A DNA stretch of 64,000 nucleotides, taken from contig JANQKC010000023.1 of the NCBI GenBank assembly GCA_028281325.1, forward strand, positions 92,612-156,611. Direction: 5' to 3'. Shown piece by piece: positions 38,234 to 47,831 of the stretch; positions within the stretch are counted from its first letter, which is position 1, and each line of letters opens with the position of its first letter. Made by a program: the position numbers and the translations under genes. This stretch comes from Alphaproteobacteria bacterium (GTDB taxonomy: Bacteria > Pseudomonadota > Alphaproteobacteria > UBA8366). The notes beneath the pieces are model-generated. The model was given only the letters and a program-made list of their open reading frames with translations. It made no database searches and had not been told where the DNA came from.

Positions 38234-38255
38234 TATTAACGGTAAACTGTTAATA
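38234..38255. promoter_or_regulatory. 22-bp imperfect dyad upstream of the transglycosylase gene
   Basis: TATTAACGGTA facing AACTGTTAATA: seven perfect outer pairs, one mismatch, then two inner pairs. It lies in an AT-rich stretch 80 bases before the transglycosylase start and 38 bases after the end of the DNA glycosylase gene, a position suited to an operator. Confidence 0.3.
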
Positions 38256-38292
38256 GAGTTTTATGAATAACTCATTTATGGAATAATTATGG

Positions 38293-39177
38293 TTAATTAT
38301 TGTTAGTAATTTCATTTAATTTGAAGCGAAGATTAAGTAAATCGCACCAAGATTCTCGTTTTTGACCTGGTTGGCGTAATAAATAAGCAGGGTGAAAGGT
38401 CGCAATAGCTGGTATCGGCGCGTCGAGACGCGACGAATAGTGTTCGTACCATTTGCCGCGCAACCGCATGATGCCTTCTTTGCGATCGAGCATCGTTTTG
38501 GCCGCCGTGCCGCCGAGGTAGACCAATACCTTCGGCGATACGAGTTCGATATGCCGTTGGATGAACGGCATGCAGGCCGCGATTTCCGCGGTGGTCGGGC
38601 TGCGGTTGCCGGGTGGCCGCCAGAACAGGATGTTGGATATATACGCGCCTTTGTCGCCATGCTCGCCGCGCGCCAGTCCGATCGGGGCGAGCATTTGGTC
38701 CAGCAGCTTACCGCTGGCGCCGACGAAGGGTTTTCCCTGCCGGTCCTCCTCGACACCGGGCGCTTCGCCGACGAACATCACTGCGGAATCCGGGTGGCCG
38801 TCGGAAAACACGGTGTTCATGGCGGTGAATTTCAGTGCGCAGCCTTCGAAGGCGCCGACGGCCTCCCGCAGTTCGTCCAGTGTTTTGGCGGCCGCCGCCG
38901 CGCTTGAGGCATCCGCCGCCCCTTGCGCCGGGGCGACCAGATCCGGCGATGCGGCAACCGCCGGGCGCGCCGGCGCCGGCGCGGCGCGGGACGCGGCCGG
39001 CGATGGGTGCGCGGCGGTTTCGGTCGGTGGATGCGTGGTCTGTTGCGCCGGGGCCGGTGCGGCAAAACGGTCGATCGGCGCATCGGCGATCGCCTCGTCG
39101 GCGCCCATCTCGATGAGCCAACGCAGCGCCGCTTCGGGGCTTAGCGCCGGCGGCATAGTGCGGTCGTTTTCGGCCAT
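38293..39177 (-). CDS. Uracil-DNA glycosylase, family 4
   Basis: A 294-residue protein. The first about 100 residues are a Pro/Ala-rich, probably disordered linker. The rest is a type-4 UDG domain with [31 protein letters not shown] and the catalytic-loop [10 protein letters not shown]. The usual N-terminal CxxC of the iron-sulfur site is reduced to one Cys in [14 protein letters not shown]. It removes uracil from DNA. ATG at 39177 follows GAGGA. It is divergent from the ETF-QO gene. Confidence 0.88.
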   Translation of the reverse strand: MAENDRTMPPALSPEAALRWLIEMGADEAIADAPIDRFAAPAPAQQTTHPPTETAAHPSPAASRAAPAPARPAVAASPDLVAPAQGAADASSAAAAAKTLDELREAVGAFEGCALKFTAMNTVFSDGHPDSAVMFVGEAPGVEEDRQGKPFVGASGKLLDQMLAPIGLARGEHGDKGAYISNILFWRPPGNRSPTTAEIAACMPFIQRHIELVSPKVLVYLGGTAAKTMLDRKEGIMRLRGKWYEHYSSRLDAPIPAIATFHPAYLLRQPGQKRESWCDLLNLRFKLNEITNNN

Positions 39178-39276
39178 GCTTTTCGGTCCTCGGTCGGGAC
39201 TCTCTACCAAAACAGACTAGATTGCTATAGACATCGACCAACAACAATTACAGCGTATTAGACGAGGCAGACGAAT

Positions 39277-40923
39277 ATGGAACGGGACTCCATGGAATAT
39301 GATGTCGTGATCGTAGGCGGCGGCCCGGCTGGGCTGGCGGCGGCGATACGGCTGAAACAGCTATGTGGAGAGCAGGAAAAGGACGTCAGCGTCTGCCTGA
39401 TCGAGAAAGGCTCGGAAGTGGGGGCGCATATCCTGTCCGGCGCTGTATTGGAGCCGCGCGCGCTGGACGAATTGATCCCCGATTGGGCCGAAAAGGGCGC
39501 GCCGCTGAACACGCCGGTGCGCGATGAGAGCTTCATGTTTCTATCCGGAACGGGCGGGTTTTCGATTCCGAATTTTCTACTGCCGCCGCCCATGCACAAC
39601 AAGGGCAATTACATCGTCAGTCTCGGCAACGTGTGCCGCTGGCTGGGAGAACAGGCGGAAGCGCTCGGCGTGGAAATCTATCCGGGTTTCGCGGCCGCCG
39701 AGGTGCTGTATGACGATGCGGGCGCGGTGCGCGGCGTCGCGACCGGCGACATGGGGATCACCCGCGAGGGCGAGCAAGGACCCAATTATCAGCCGGGCAT
39801 GGAACTGCACGCCAAATACACTTTCTTCGCCGAAGGCTGCCGCGGTCATCTCGGCAAGGAGCTGATGGAGAAATTCGGGCTGCGCGACGGCGTTGAACCG
39901 CAGACCTACGGCATCGGTTTGAAGGAGTTATGGGAGGTCGAGCCCGAGAATCACCGGGAAGGGCTCGTCGTGCATACTGCCGGCTGGCCGCTGGACAACG
40001 GCACCTACGGCGGTTCCTTCCTGTATCACCTGGAAAATAACATGGTGTCGGTCGGCTATGTCGTGGGGTTGGACTACAAGAACCCTTACCTGTCGCCGTA
40101 TGAGGAGTTCCAACGGTTCAAGACGCATCCCAAGATCCGCGGTACTTTCGAAGGCGGCCGCCGGGTCGCGTATGGGGCGCGGGCGATCAACGAGGGCGGG
40201 TTGCAGTCGCTGCCGAAAATGTCCTTTCCGGGCGGCTTGCTGATCGGCTGCGACGCCGGCACCGTGAACATGCCCAAGGTCAAGGGATCCCATACCGCGA
40301 TGAAGTCCGGCATGATCGCCGCCGAATTGGCCTTCGCGGCGCTGACCGGCGGCGCGCCCGAGCCCGAGTTGTCGGCATACGGCGACGCCTTTCGCGCGTC
40401 CTGGGCCTACAAGGAGTTGCACGAAGCCCGCAACGTACGGCCGTCGTTCAAATGGGGTCTGCTGGGCGGTACGCTCTATACCGGGATCGATCAGGTCTTG
40501 TTGCGCGGCAAGGCCCCCTGGACCTTGAGCCACGGCCATGCGGATCATGAGACGTTGACCAGGGCCGCCGACAGCAAGCCGATCGACTACCCGAAGCCGG
40601 ACGGCCAGATCACTTTCGACCGGTTGACCAACTTGTCCTTCTCGGCGACCAATCATGAAGAAGATCAGCCGGCCCATCTCACGTTGCTGAACGATTCCGT
40701 GCCGATCGAGATCAATCTCGCCGAATACGACGCGCCCGAACAGCGCTATTGCCCGGCCGGTGTCTATGAGATCGTGCGTGAGGAAGACGGCTCCAACCCG
40801 CGGCTGCAGATCAACGCGCAGAATTGCGTGCACTGTAAGACGTGCGACATCAAGGACCCGACACAGAACATCAAATGGGTCGTGCCCGAGGGCGGCGGCG
40901 GGCCCAATTATCCCAACATGTAG
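39277..40923 (+). CDS. Electron transfer flavoprotein-ubiquinone oxidoreductase
   Basis: A 548-residue FAD and [4Fe-4S] membrane-associated enzyme that passes electrons from ETF to ubiquinone, linking fatty-acid and amino-acid oxidation to the respiratory chain. The FAD-binding start is [19 protein letters not shown]. The iron-sulfur site is the C-terminal [17 protein letters not shown] with an upstream Cys in RYCPAGVYE, and the protein ends [10 protein letters not shown] as is standard. It is full length. Confidence 0.96.
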   Translation: MERDSMEYDVVIVGGGPAGLAAAIRLKQLCGEQEKDVSVCLIEKGSEVGAHILSGAVLEPRALDELIPDWAEKGAPLNTPVRDESFMFLSGTGGFSIPNFLLPPPMHNKGNYIVSLGNVCRWLGEQAEALGVEIYPGFAAAEVLYDDAGAVRGVATGDMGITREGEQGPNYQPGMELHAKYTFFAEGCRGHLGKELMEKFGLRDGVEPQTYGIGLKELWEVEPENHREGLVVHTAGWPLDNGTYGGSFLYHLENNMVSVGYVVGLDYKNPYLSPYEEFQRFKTHPKIRGTFEGGRRVAYGARAINEGGLQSLPKMSFPGGLLIGCDAGTVNMPKVKGSHTAMKSGMIAAELAFAALTGGAPEPELSAYGDAFRASWAYKELHEARNVRPSFKWGLLGGTLYTGIDQVLLRGKAPWTLSHGHADHETLTRAADSKPIDYPKPDGQITFDRLTNLSFSATNHEEDQPAHLTLLNDSVPIEINLAEYDAPEQRYCPAGVYEIVREEDGSNPRLQINAQNCVHCKTCDIKDPTQNIKWVVPEGGGGPNYPNM

Positions 40924-41039
40924 GCCGTCCGATTGCCGCTGTCGGCGCCGTGGCAAGTCGAGTAAGATTGCGCCGGCGTACCCCGGCCGGAGAATTGTAT
41001 ATGGGGCGGGATTAGGTCATTTTTCACGCCAAAAGTGAA

Positions 41040-42842
41040 ATGAGGATCATGGAAAAGCCCATGCTGCGCAGACGGATGAGGTACCGGGACGCCGCCAAAG
41101 GGGTGGCGCTTGCCGTGATGGTCGGGGGCGCCTTGGGTGCCTGCTCGCCGGATGAGGACGCCGGCAGTCGGGATGTCGCCGAGGTCGGTCGCTCGGCGCT
41201 GAAACTCGAGACCACGCCGGCCGAAGGCTCCGTCTTCGGGAGCTATCTGGCCGGCCGGTTCGCCGAAAGTAAGTCCGACCTCACCTTCGCCGCCAGCATG
41301 ATGGAGCGCGTCCTGGAGGAAAACCCGGACGATCCGCGGATCATCCGCCGGGCTTTCATCCTCACGCTTGGCGCCGGTAAGGCGCAGCGCGCGACCGAAA
41401 TCGCGAAACGCTATCTGGACGGCGGCGGGACGCTGACATCGGCGTCGCTCCTGGTCGCCGCCCGGGACATGAAGGCCGGCAAATACGAGGCCGCAAAGAG
41501 CCGGGTCGAGGACTTGCCGAATAGCGGCCTGGGCCGTTTCGCGAAGCCGCTCACCCGTGCCTGGCTGCTTGCCGCCGAGAAGGATTTCGATGGCGCGCTC
41601 GAAGCGCTTGCCGATCTGGAAAAGGAACAAGGCTTCGAGGCGATGGCGGGTCTTCACGCCGGTCTCATCGAGGAATTGGCCGGCCGGCCCGACGCGGCGG
41701 AGAAACGCTATCTGAAGCTTGCGGAGAACACCAAGGAAGCGGCGTCGCGCGTCATTCGCGTGCTCGCGTCTTTGCAGCAGCGTAGCGGCAAGGACGATGC
41801 GGCGCGTAAGACGATCGAAGCGAAACTGGAGCACACGCCGGAAAGCATGATCCTTCTGGAGGATTTGCAGCGGCTGAAAGACGGCAAGAAACTGCCGCAA
41901 CTGGTGTCCACGCCGATTCAAGGGCTGGCCGAAGGACTGTTCAATATCGCCTCGGCGCTGCCGCGCGACCGGGCGGAGAACATCGTTCTTCTGTACGGCC
42001 GTATCGCGCTCGACCTGGAACCGGATTTCGCGCTCAGCAGCCTGCTGGTCGGCGACGTTCTGGTGTCGCGGGACCGGTTCAAGGAAGCGATCGACGTCTA
42101 TCAGCAGGTCCCGAAGGACACGGCGTATGGCTGGTCGGCCCAACTCCGCATCGCGGACGCCTTGTATGAGCTGGATGAACTGGATGAGGCGACCGCCCAT
42201 CTGGAGGCGATGGCCAAACAGCGCCCGGCCCGTATGGATGCTTTGCTCAAACTCGGTAACTTTCTGCGTTACAAGGAAAAATTCACCGAAGCCGTGGAAG
42301 CCTATGACCGCGCCTTCGAGCGGTTGGAGAATCCGACCCGTCAGCATTGGACGTTGTATTACTCGCGCGGCATCGCGCTGGAACGCTCCAAGCAGTGGGA
42401 CCGTGCCGAGAAGGACTTCCTGAAGGCGCTCGAGTTCGAACCGGAACAACCCTATGTGCTCAACTATCTGGGGTATTCGTGGGTCGAGCAGGGTAGGAAT
42501 ATCGAGCAGGCCCGCGACATGATTGAACGCGCGGTGCAGCAGCGACAGAACGATGGGTACATCGTCGACAGCATGGGGTGGGTGTTGTACCGGCTCGGCA
42601 ATTACAAGGAAGCCGTGACGCAGTTGGAGCGGGCGGTGGAGTTGCGGCCGCAGGATCCAGTCATCAACGATCATCTCGGCGACGCCTACTGGCGCGTCGG
42701 CCGGCGGCACGAGGCGCGCTTCCAGTGGCGACGCGCACTGAGCTTCGAACCGACCGAAGAGGACAAGCAAAAGATCGAGACCAAGCTCGAAGAAGGCCTG
42801 GGAGATCCGGAACCGCTCGCCAAACCGGATAGCAATGGATGA
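41040..42842 (+). CDS. TPR-repeat lipoprotein
   Basis: A 600-residue exported protein. The N-terminus has a basic stretch then VALAVMVGGALGACS, a lipobox-type cysteine. The rest is a series of tetratricopeptide repeats; clear units appear around KFTEAVEAYDRAFERLENP, RAEKDFLKALEFEPEQPYV and KEAVTQLERAVELRPQDP. It probably acts as an envelope scaffold. It overlaps ispE (ATGA), a pairing conserved in alphaproteobacteria. The ATG lies on the 3' arm of a small TTTCAC/GTGAAA hairpin. Confidence 0.87.
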   Translation: MRIMEKPMLRRRMRYRDAAKGVALAVMVGGALGACSPDEDAGSRDVAEVGRSALKLETTPAEGSVFGSYLAGRFAESKSDLTFAASMMERVLEENPDDPRIIRRAFILTLGAGKAQRATEIAKRYLDGGGTLTSASLLVAARDMKAGKYEAAKSRVEDLPNSGLGRFAKPLTRAWLLAAEKDFDGALEALADLEKEQGFEAMAGLHAGLIEELAGRPDAAEKRYLKLAENTKEAASRVIRVLASLQQRSGKDDAARKTIEAKLEHTPESMILLEDLQRLKDGKKLPQLVSTPIQGLAEGLFNIASALPRDRAENIVLLYGRIALDLEPDFALSSLLVGDVLVSRDRFKEAIDVYQQVPKDTAYGWSAQLRIADALYELDELDEATAHLEAMAKQRPARMDALLKLGNFLRYKEKFTEAVEAYDRAFERLENPTRQHWTLYYSRGIALERSKQWDRAEKDFLKALEFEPEQPYVLNYLGYSWVEQGRNIEQARDMIERAVQQRQNDGYIVDSMGWVLYRLGNYKEAVTQLERAVELRPQDPVINDHLGDAYWRVGRRHEARFQWRRALSFEPTEEDKQKIETKLEEGLGDPEPLAKPDSNG

Positions 42843-43711
42843 CGGATCGGAACGACGGCGTTATCGCGGTTGAGGCGCCCGCCAAGGTAAATCTGTATCT
42901 TCACGTGACGGGCCGCCGGTCGAACGGATATCACGAACTCGATACGCTGATGGTGTTCACGGAAATGGCCGACCGGCTGACCGTGACGCCGTCCGACAGT
43001 TTGTCGCTGGCCGTGGAAGGCCCGTTTGCCGGGAATCTTCCGGCCGACAGCGAAGGCAACCTTGTCATGAAGGCGGCGCGGACGCTGGCCGATGCCGCCG
43101 GCGTCGAGCCGACCGGCCGGATGGTTTTGACGAAGAACCTGCCGGTTTCCGCCGGCCTCGGCAGCGGGTCCTCGGATGCGGCCGCGGCGCTGAAGGCGTT
43201 GATGCGCTATTGGCGCATCCCGGAAGGCGCCGTCGATCTGCCGGCGATCGGCCTTGGGATCGGATCGGACATCCCAGGCTGTCTCGCGGCCCGGTCGATT
43301 TTCGTCAGCGGGACCGGCGATCGCATCGAGCCGACCCCGCCATTGCCGCCGGTCGACATCCTGCTGGTCAATCCGGGTGTGCAGCTATCGACGAAGGCCG
43401 TATTCGAGGCGCGCAAAGGCGGGTTTTCGCCGGAAGCGCGCTTCCGCAAAGCGCCGCGGGACGTGCGCGCGCTTGCGGATCTGATGGAAGAGCGGACGAA
43501 CGACCTGACCGATCCGGCGACCCGGTTGAGCCCGATTATCGACGAGGTGCTGGCGGCGATCGGCGCCGCGCCCGGGTGCCGGCTCGCCCGCATGTCGGGC
43601 AGCGGCGCGACCTGTTTCGGGCTGTTCGACGACGCGGAAACGGCGATTCGGGCGAAAGGCCAGCTTCAGCGGGCGAATTGGTGGTGCAGCGTGACGCGGT
43701 TGGTCGGTTGA
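42839..43711 (+). CDS. ispE: 4-diphosphocytidyl-2-C-methyl-D-erythritol kinase
   Basis: A 290-residue GHMP kinase of the non-mevalonate isoprenoid pathway. The substrate-binding APAKVNLYLHVTGRRSNGYHE start, the ATP-binding PVSAGLGSGSSDAAAAL loop and the C-terminal RMSGSGATCFGLF motif are present. Its start overlaps the stop of the TPR lipoprotein gene. Length is normal. tRNA-Gln follows about 100 bases downstream. Confidence 0.95.
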   Translation: MTDRNDGVIAVEAPAKVNLYLHVTGRRSNGYHELDTLMVFTEMADRLTVTPSDSLSLAVEGPFAGNLPADSEGNLVMKAARTLADAAGVEPTGRMVLTKNLPVSAGLGSGSSDAAAALKALMRYWRIPEGAVDLPAIGLGIGSDIPGCLAARSIFVSGTGDRIEPTPPLPPVDILLVNPGVQLSTKAVFEARKGGFSPEARFRKAPRDVRALADLMEERTNDLTDPATRLSPIIDEVLAAIGAAPGCRLARMSGSGATCFGLFDDAETAIRAKGQLQRANWWCSVTRLVG

Positions 43712-43774
43712 TCCTGGCCATTGTGCCCTGGCAGTACCGGTTTTCCGTCACCCGGGCGCGAAGGATCGAACATC

Positions 43775-43803
43775 TTGCCGTGCGCCGCGTTCGCCTCTAT
43801 GTT
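43775..43803 (+). promoter_or_regulatory. Promoter of tRNA-Gln
   Basis: TTGCCG (43775-43780), exactly 17 bases, then TATGTT (43798-43803). The predicted start near 43810 is five bases before the mature tRNA 5' end. Confidence 0.55.
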
Positions 43804-43814
43804 TCGGCCGCCGT

Positions 43815-43888
43815 TGGGGCGTAGCCAAGCGGTAAGGCAACGGGTTTTGATCCCGTGATCGCAGGTTCGATCCCTGCCGCCCCAGCCA
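43815..43888 (+). tRNA. tRNA-Gln (anticodon TTG)
   Basis: A complete cloverleaf can be drawn: acceptor stem TGGGGCG with CGCCCCA, anticodon arm ACGGG-TTTTGAT-CCCGT giving anticodon TTG, and a T-arm with GGTTCGATCC. The discriminator base is G43885 and CCA is encoded at 43886-43888. It reads CAA (and by wobble CAG) codons. Confidence 0.97.
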
Positions 43889-44133
43889 ATAACTGATCGA
43901 ATAGCTGTTGCGATGAGTCGTCCCAGGCCGACGGCCGTATCGCGGTTTTCCATGCTGCGCTTCCGATACAAGTTAGCTTGATCCCAAGCTGATACTAAGC
44001 TCGCGTGTCCATTCCACTGTTTGAGCTGACATCTAGCTTTGTGTATTGCGCTCCGAATACGATCGGAGGTTATTTTATGGTACGATAACCAAAATTATTA
44101 TTTGGTGACTTTGGTGCGATAAAAAGGGTGCTC
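43889..44133. other. AT-rich gap between tRNA-Gln and the DUF900 gene
   Basis: About 245 bases with clearly lower GC than the ispE side and no credible coding frame. No duplicate of the tRNA 3' end, integrase or terminator hairpin was seen here or just after the DUF900 gene, so it is only suggestive of a site where foreign DNA entered. Confidence 0.5.
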
Positions 44134-45270
44134 ATGATCACTCGCGTGTTCGCCTTGCTTACACTGTTGATGGCCTTTGGGTGCCAAACCGTTAACCAAA
44201 ATCGTCTTGGAGAATTGGGGAGTATGATTGGTGGCGCAGGATCCGGCCCCGCGGCGGGAAGGGAGGTTGGTCGTCGGGATCATGGCTATGTGAAGGTGCC
44301 AGTTTGGTATGCGACAGATCGAGCGCTCGGAGAATCCGGTGATCCTTCGAAGATGTTTGGCGCGATGCGCGGTCAACTTTCTTACGGGCTTGCCTATGTG
44401 AGTATGCCTAAAGATCATCGTTTGGGGCAATTGGAGAGTCCTGCATGGTATCAATTTCTGGCAAATCCCAATCCTGAAAAGCACGTGGTCTTGCTATCGG
44501 TCGAACCTTATGGGAGGGAAAAATTGTTGTCGGCAATTGGTGCTCAGGTTGCATCGTCGAAGGACCGAGACGTCTTGGTGTTTATACATGGATACAACGT
44601 TAGTTTTGAGGACGCCGCTCGCCGGACCGCACAGCTTGCATATGACCTAAACCTTCAAGGCGCATCGATATTTTACAGTTGGCCATCTCAAGGTACGTTG
44701 ATCGGCTACCTTGAGGACAGTGTAAACGCCGAGTGGGCAGTGCCGAATTTGGAAAAGGTATTGCGTGATGTTGCTGATAATACAGGCGCCAGAAAGATTC
44801 ACCTAGTAGCGCATAGCATGGGAAACAAATCATTGGTGAAGGCCCTGGAACGAATTGCGCATGGGCATACACGTAATTCTCAGCCAAAATTCAATGAAAT
44901 TGTGCTTACCGCGCCTGACATCGATGCGGAGGTGTTTGTTGATATCGCTAGGCGTATTCTGCCTGTTGGCAAACGCATCACGCTCTATGCATCGAAGAAT
45001 GATGCGGCGCTGGCCGCCGCCAAAAAATTGATGGGCGGATATCATCGTGCCGGCGATACCGAACCCAGCCTGGTGATCGTCGAAGGGGTGGACACGATCG
45101 ATGCATCAAATGTTCAAACAGATCTAATAGGCCATTCCTATTACGGTGATAGCCGCACGGTTCTGCATGATCTGTTTAACCTCCTTAAGACTGGCCGAGG
45201 TCCATCCGAAAGATTTGGGCTACGTCAACAATATCAAGGGACAAACCCTTATTGGATGATCGCGCGTTAG
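44134..45270 (+). CDS. DUF900 alpha/beta hydrolase, probable lipoprotein
   Basis: A 378-residue protein of the DUF900 hydrolase family. An N-terminal signal (VFALLTLLMAFGCQ) has a lipobox-like cysteine. Family markers are VPVWYATDRAL, the VLVFIHGYNVSFEDAARR segment, IFYSWPSQG and the nucleophile elbow LVAHSMGNKSL with the catalytic serine. The substrate is unknown. ATG at 44134 lies five bases after AAAAAGGG; GTG at 44128 is an alternative. Base composition and codon choice are noticeably more AT-rich than in all neighbours, suggesting acquisition by transfer. Confidence 0.85.
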   Translation: MITRVFALLTLLMAFGCQTVNQNRLGELGSMIGGAGSGPAAGREVGRRDHGYVKVPVWYATDRALGESGDPSKMFGAMRGQLSYGLAYVSMPKDHRLGQLESPAWYQFLANPNPEKHVVLLSVEPYGREKLLSAIGAQVASSKDRDVLVFIHGYNVSFEDAARRTAQLAYDLNLQGASIFYSWPSQGTLIGYLEDSVNAEWAVPNLEKVLRDVADNTGARKIHLVAHSMGNKSLVKALERIAHGHTRNSQPKFNEIVLTAPDIDAEVFVDIARRILPVGKRITLYASKNDAALAAAKKLMGGYHRAGDTEPSLVIVEGVDTIDASNVQTDLIGHSYYGDSRTVLHDLFNLLKTGRGPSERFGLRQQYQGTNPYWMIAR

Positions 45271-45385
45271 TTTATTGATTTAGCGTGGTGCGGAGCATCT
45301 GCGATCGCTCCAAAAATCATAATACGCTTGATGTAGAATCAATTTGCGAAACGGCTAACTCACGTCCGTCGCCCGGACAGAGTTG

Positions 45386-46027
45386 TCAAAGGCACCGCAT
45401 CACCGCGCGGACGGTGGCGGGAACCGGCTCGATCAGGGGAATAGGCACCCTCGACGCCAGCGCCTTGGCGGCCTGGGCCAGCGGGCCGCCGCCGATCACC
45501 ACGGCTTCCGCCCCATCGTCCAGGCATCGTTGAATGGCGCCTTCGAGCGCGTCGGCCAATCGGGCCGGATCGTCCATAATGCAGGTTGGGTCGCCGTCGA
45601 TCAGGCGGGTCGAGACGAACTGCGCCGCGACGCCGTACGCCTCGGCGCGGCGGCGTATCGCGGCTTCCAGGCCCGGCAGTGTGGTGGCGACGCCGAAACG
45701 CCGCCCGCCGGCGGCGGCTTCGGTCATGCCGGCCTCGGCGATGCCGACGACTGGCGCCGGCACGAGGTGGCGCGCGGCGGCGAGGCCCGGGTCGCCGAAG
45801 GCCGAGATAATGTAGCCGTCCGCCTCGTCGTCGATCGTCTCCAGCAACGCCGCGACCGCCTTGGCGGCGGTCTCCAAGCCTGCTTCGTCGACGATCAGCG
45901 ACGGTCCCTGCGTGACGGTGGCGCCGGTGACGGAGACGCTGGACGGTGCGGCAGCCTGGGCGATCTTGGCCATCAACCGTGTCGTCGCCGAATTTGTATT
46001 GGGGTTGATCAGCGTGATGCGGCGCAT
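45386..46027 (-). CDS. Asp/Glu/hydantoin-racemase-fold protein lacking catalytic cysteines
   Basis: A 213-residue protein starting RITLINPNTNSATT, the signature of the Asp/Glu/hydantoin racemase superfamily. The two usual catalytic cysteines are not present: the first site reads YIISAFGDPGL (Ala76) and the second AVVIGGGPLAQ (Gly180). The fold is recognisable but ordinary cysteine-based racemisation is therefore unlikely; another isomerase or lyase activity, or a binding role, is possible. ATG at 46027 gives the normal N-terminus, while GTG at 46048 would overlap the upstream ATP-grasp gene stop (GTGA). It is the last gene of a three-gene minus-strand run. Confidence 0.78.
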   Translation of the reverse strand: MRRITLINPNTNSATTRLMAKIAQAAAPSSVSVTGATVTQGPSLIVDEAGLETAAKAVAALLETIDDEADGYIISAFGDPGLAAARHLVPAPVVGIAEAGMTEAAAGGRRFGVATTLPGLEAAIRRRAEAYGVAAQFVSTRLIDGDPTCIMDDPARLADALEGAIQRCLDDGAEAVVIGGGPLAQAAKALASRVPIPLIEPVPATVRAVMRCL

Positions 46028-46044
46028 TCGATCTGCCTGTCGAC

Positions 46045-47805
46045 TCACGTTTGGTCGGCAGGCGGCGCTTTGCCGGCGCGGTCGAATAGGCAGGTCTCGA
46101 TGGCGCTTATAACGCCCGCCTTGTACGGTTGGCGATAACCGGCCCCCGTCCGCTCTCCGGTCAAGGACAGTCCCATGGCGGCGTTGATTTCATAGACGAT
46201 GATGCCGCCGTCGCGGCGGAAACCGAAATCGATGCCATAGATGTCCAAGTCGATGGCGTCGACAATCTCGCGGAAAACGTCCTCGGGTGCGCCGCCCAGC
46301 ACGGTCTCGGGATGTTCGTGATAGGCGATTTCCTCCTTGTCCAGGCCGAGGCCCGTCCAATCGAGCGTCTCGCGGCCTTCGCCGTGCACGTTCCAGTCCG
46401 ATCCTACATGCATGCCGCAGGGTCGCAGTTGGCCGTCGATGCAGGCCAGCCGGTACCGGCGGAACAAGCCGTCCTTCGATTGGCAATCGTGATAGGCGAT
46501 TGCGTAAAATTCGCTGAAAGGATAGAGCGCGAGGAATTCGGACAGGTCGCTTTCGTCCCGCAACAGCGTCACGCCATGGCCGGAATGCGTATGCAATGGC
46601 CGTTGAATGATCGGCAACGGCAGTTCCGTCAAAATGCGATCGCGGGTGGCGGCCACATCGGCTTCGTGAGAGATGGGCAGTGTGCGCGGGAAGGTGAACC
46701 GTTCCGCGTTGGCGAACCGTGCCGCATTTCCCGCGCGCGTCACCCCCTTCGTCGCCGCCGGCGTATTTACGACCGGCATCGGCAGCGCCGCAGCCATGCG
46801 GTCGAATCTCTCGGCTTGGCCGCGTGCATCGATCCGCTCGAAGACCGAGCGGTTGTTCAGGGCGAGGTCATACTGTGACAGGTCCAGAACGGCGTCGAGG
46901 TCTTCGACAACGTCGGTCAGGACATGGGTATAGGCAATGCGTCCTACCGGCAGGTAAGCGGCAAAGTTGCCTTGGGTGTATTGTATCGGGTGGCGGTCTA
47001 TGCCGGTAAAACAATCCGCCCCATACGCTTCGAGGACCAGCACCCGCAGCGCCGGCGTGCCGCGGCTGCGATCGTTTTTGGGAAATTTTTTGAAGGCGGC
47101 GCGCGTCAACCTTTCCGCGTGTTCCGGGTCGCCGCTATGGAAACTCGCGGCGGCGAGTGTCCGGTAATACATCATTTCATTCGGCGCCGCCGACAACACC
47201 TCTGCGAAGGTGTTGCGCGCGTCGGCGAAGCGGCCGCTGAAATACAGCAGGCGGCCCCAATAATACGCCCGGCGGATCGGCTCGCCGATGCCGAGCCTCG
47301 CCAACTCTCGAATATGCGCGGCGGCCTTTTCGAGTTGGCCGGATTCGATCAACGCGTCGGCGAATGCAATCCGGACGTCGGCCCTGTCGGGTTCGGCGTC
47401 GATTGCGACTGCCAGGTCGTCTGCCGCCTCGGCGAAATGGCCGAGCATCATGTAAAGCAAGGCGCGATTGTGCCGAGGTGAAAAAAGTTTTGGCGCGGTA
47501 TCGATCGCGGCGTCGAGACGCGTCTTCGCATCGTCATACGCGCCTGCCATTATCAGCGCTGCGCCTAAGTTGCTCAGGATGACCGGGTCGTCCGGCATGA
47601 GTTCCAACGCGGCCTCGGCGCGTTGGCGGGCGACCGCGTGGTCCCCACGTCGCCGTGCAATTGTGAAACTGAGTGTCTGCGCCGCCGTATTCGTCGGGGT
47701 CTCGATCAGGATCGCCGCCAAAAGGGTTTCCGCTTCGTCGAGCCGCCCGCTCCGTGCGGCCTCGGTCGCTTTTGCCAATGCGTTCATTTCGGTCGAATCG
47801 CTCAT
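46045..47805 (-). CDS. TPR plus ATP-grasp-like fusion protein (paralogue B)
   Basis: A 586-residue protein. Residues 1-245 are tetratricopeptide-like repeats beginning with RSGRLDEAETLLAAIL. Residues 252-340 form a pre-ATP-grasp-type domain (RVLVLEAYGADCF ... YDLALNNRSVF). Residues 340-575 resemble a RimK-like ATP-grasp, with the metal-site pattern DIYGIDFGFRRDGG and YEINAAM (Asp526, Glu539, Asn541). The nucleotide loop is unusual: RPLHTHSGHGV at 402-412 in place of a Lys-Pro-glycine-rich loop. Reaction and substrate are unknown; family members ligate carboxylates to amines. It aligns without gaps to the gene upstream over about 545 residues. Confidence 0.75.
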   Translation of the reverse strand: MSDSTEMNALAKATEAARSGRLDEAETLLAAILIETPTNTAAQTLSFTIARRRGDHAVARQRAEAALELMPDDPVILSNLGAALIMAGAYDDAKTRLDAAIDTAPKLFSPRHNRALLYMMLGHFAEAADDLAVAIDAEPDRADVRIAFADALIESGQLEKAAAHIRELARLGIGEPIRRAYYWGRLLYFSGRFADARNTFAEVLSAAPNEMMYYRTLAAASFHSGDPEHAERLTRAAFKKFPKNDRSRGTPALRVLVLEAYGADCFTGIDRHPIQYTQGNFAAYLPVGRIAYTHVLTDVVEDLDAVLDLSQYDLALNNRSVFERIDARGQAERFDRMAAALPMPVVNTPAATKGVTRAGNAARFANAERFTFPRTLPISHEADVAATRDRILTELPLPIIQRPLHTHSGHGVTLLRDESDLSEFLALYPFSEFYAIAYHDCQSKDGLFRRYRLACIDGQLRPCGMHVGSDWNVHGEGRETLDWTGLGLDKEEIAYHEHPETVLGGAPEDVFREIVDAIDLDIYGIDFGFRRDGGIIVYEINAAMGLSLTGERTGAGYRQPYKAGVISAIETCLFDRAGKAPPADQT

Positions 47806-47831
47806 GATGCGCCTTTCGGTGGCGGTGGCCG

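Noticed and set aside
40908..42770. A 620-codon open frame antisense to the TPR lipoprotein gene
   Set aside because: No recognisable domain and no independent start signals; the plus-strand TPR repeats and the ispE overlap explain the region.
43889..45385. A complete genomic island at tRNA-Gln with attachment sites
   Set aside because: No integrase and no second copy of the tRNA 3' end could be found; only composition supports transfer.
46028..46048. GTG at 46048 as start of the racemase-fold gene
   Set aside because: It would create a GTGA overlap, but the family N-terminus begins at MRRITLINPNTN; kept only as an alternative.
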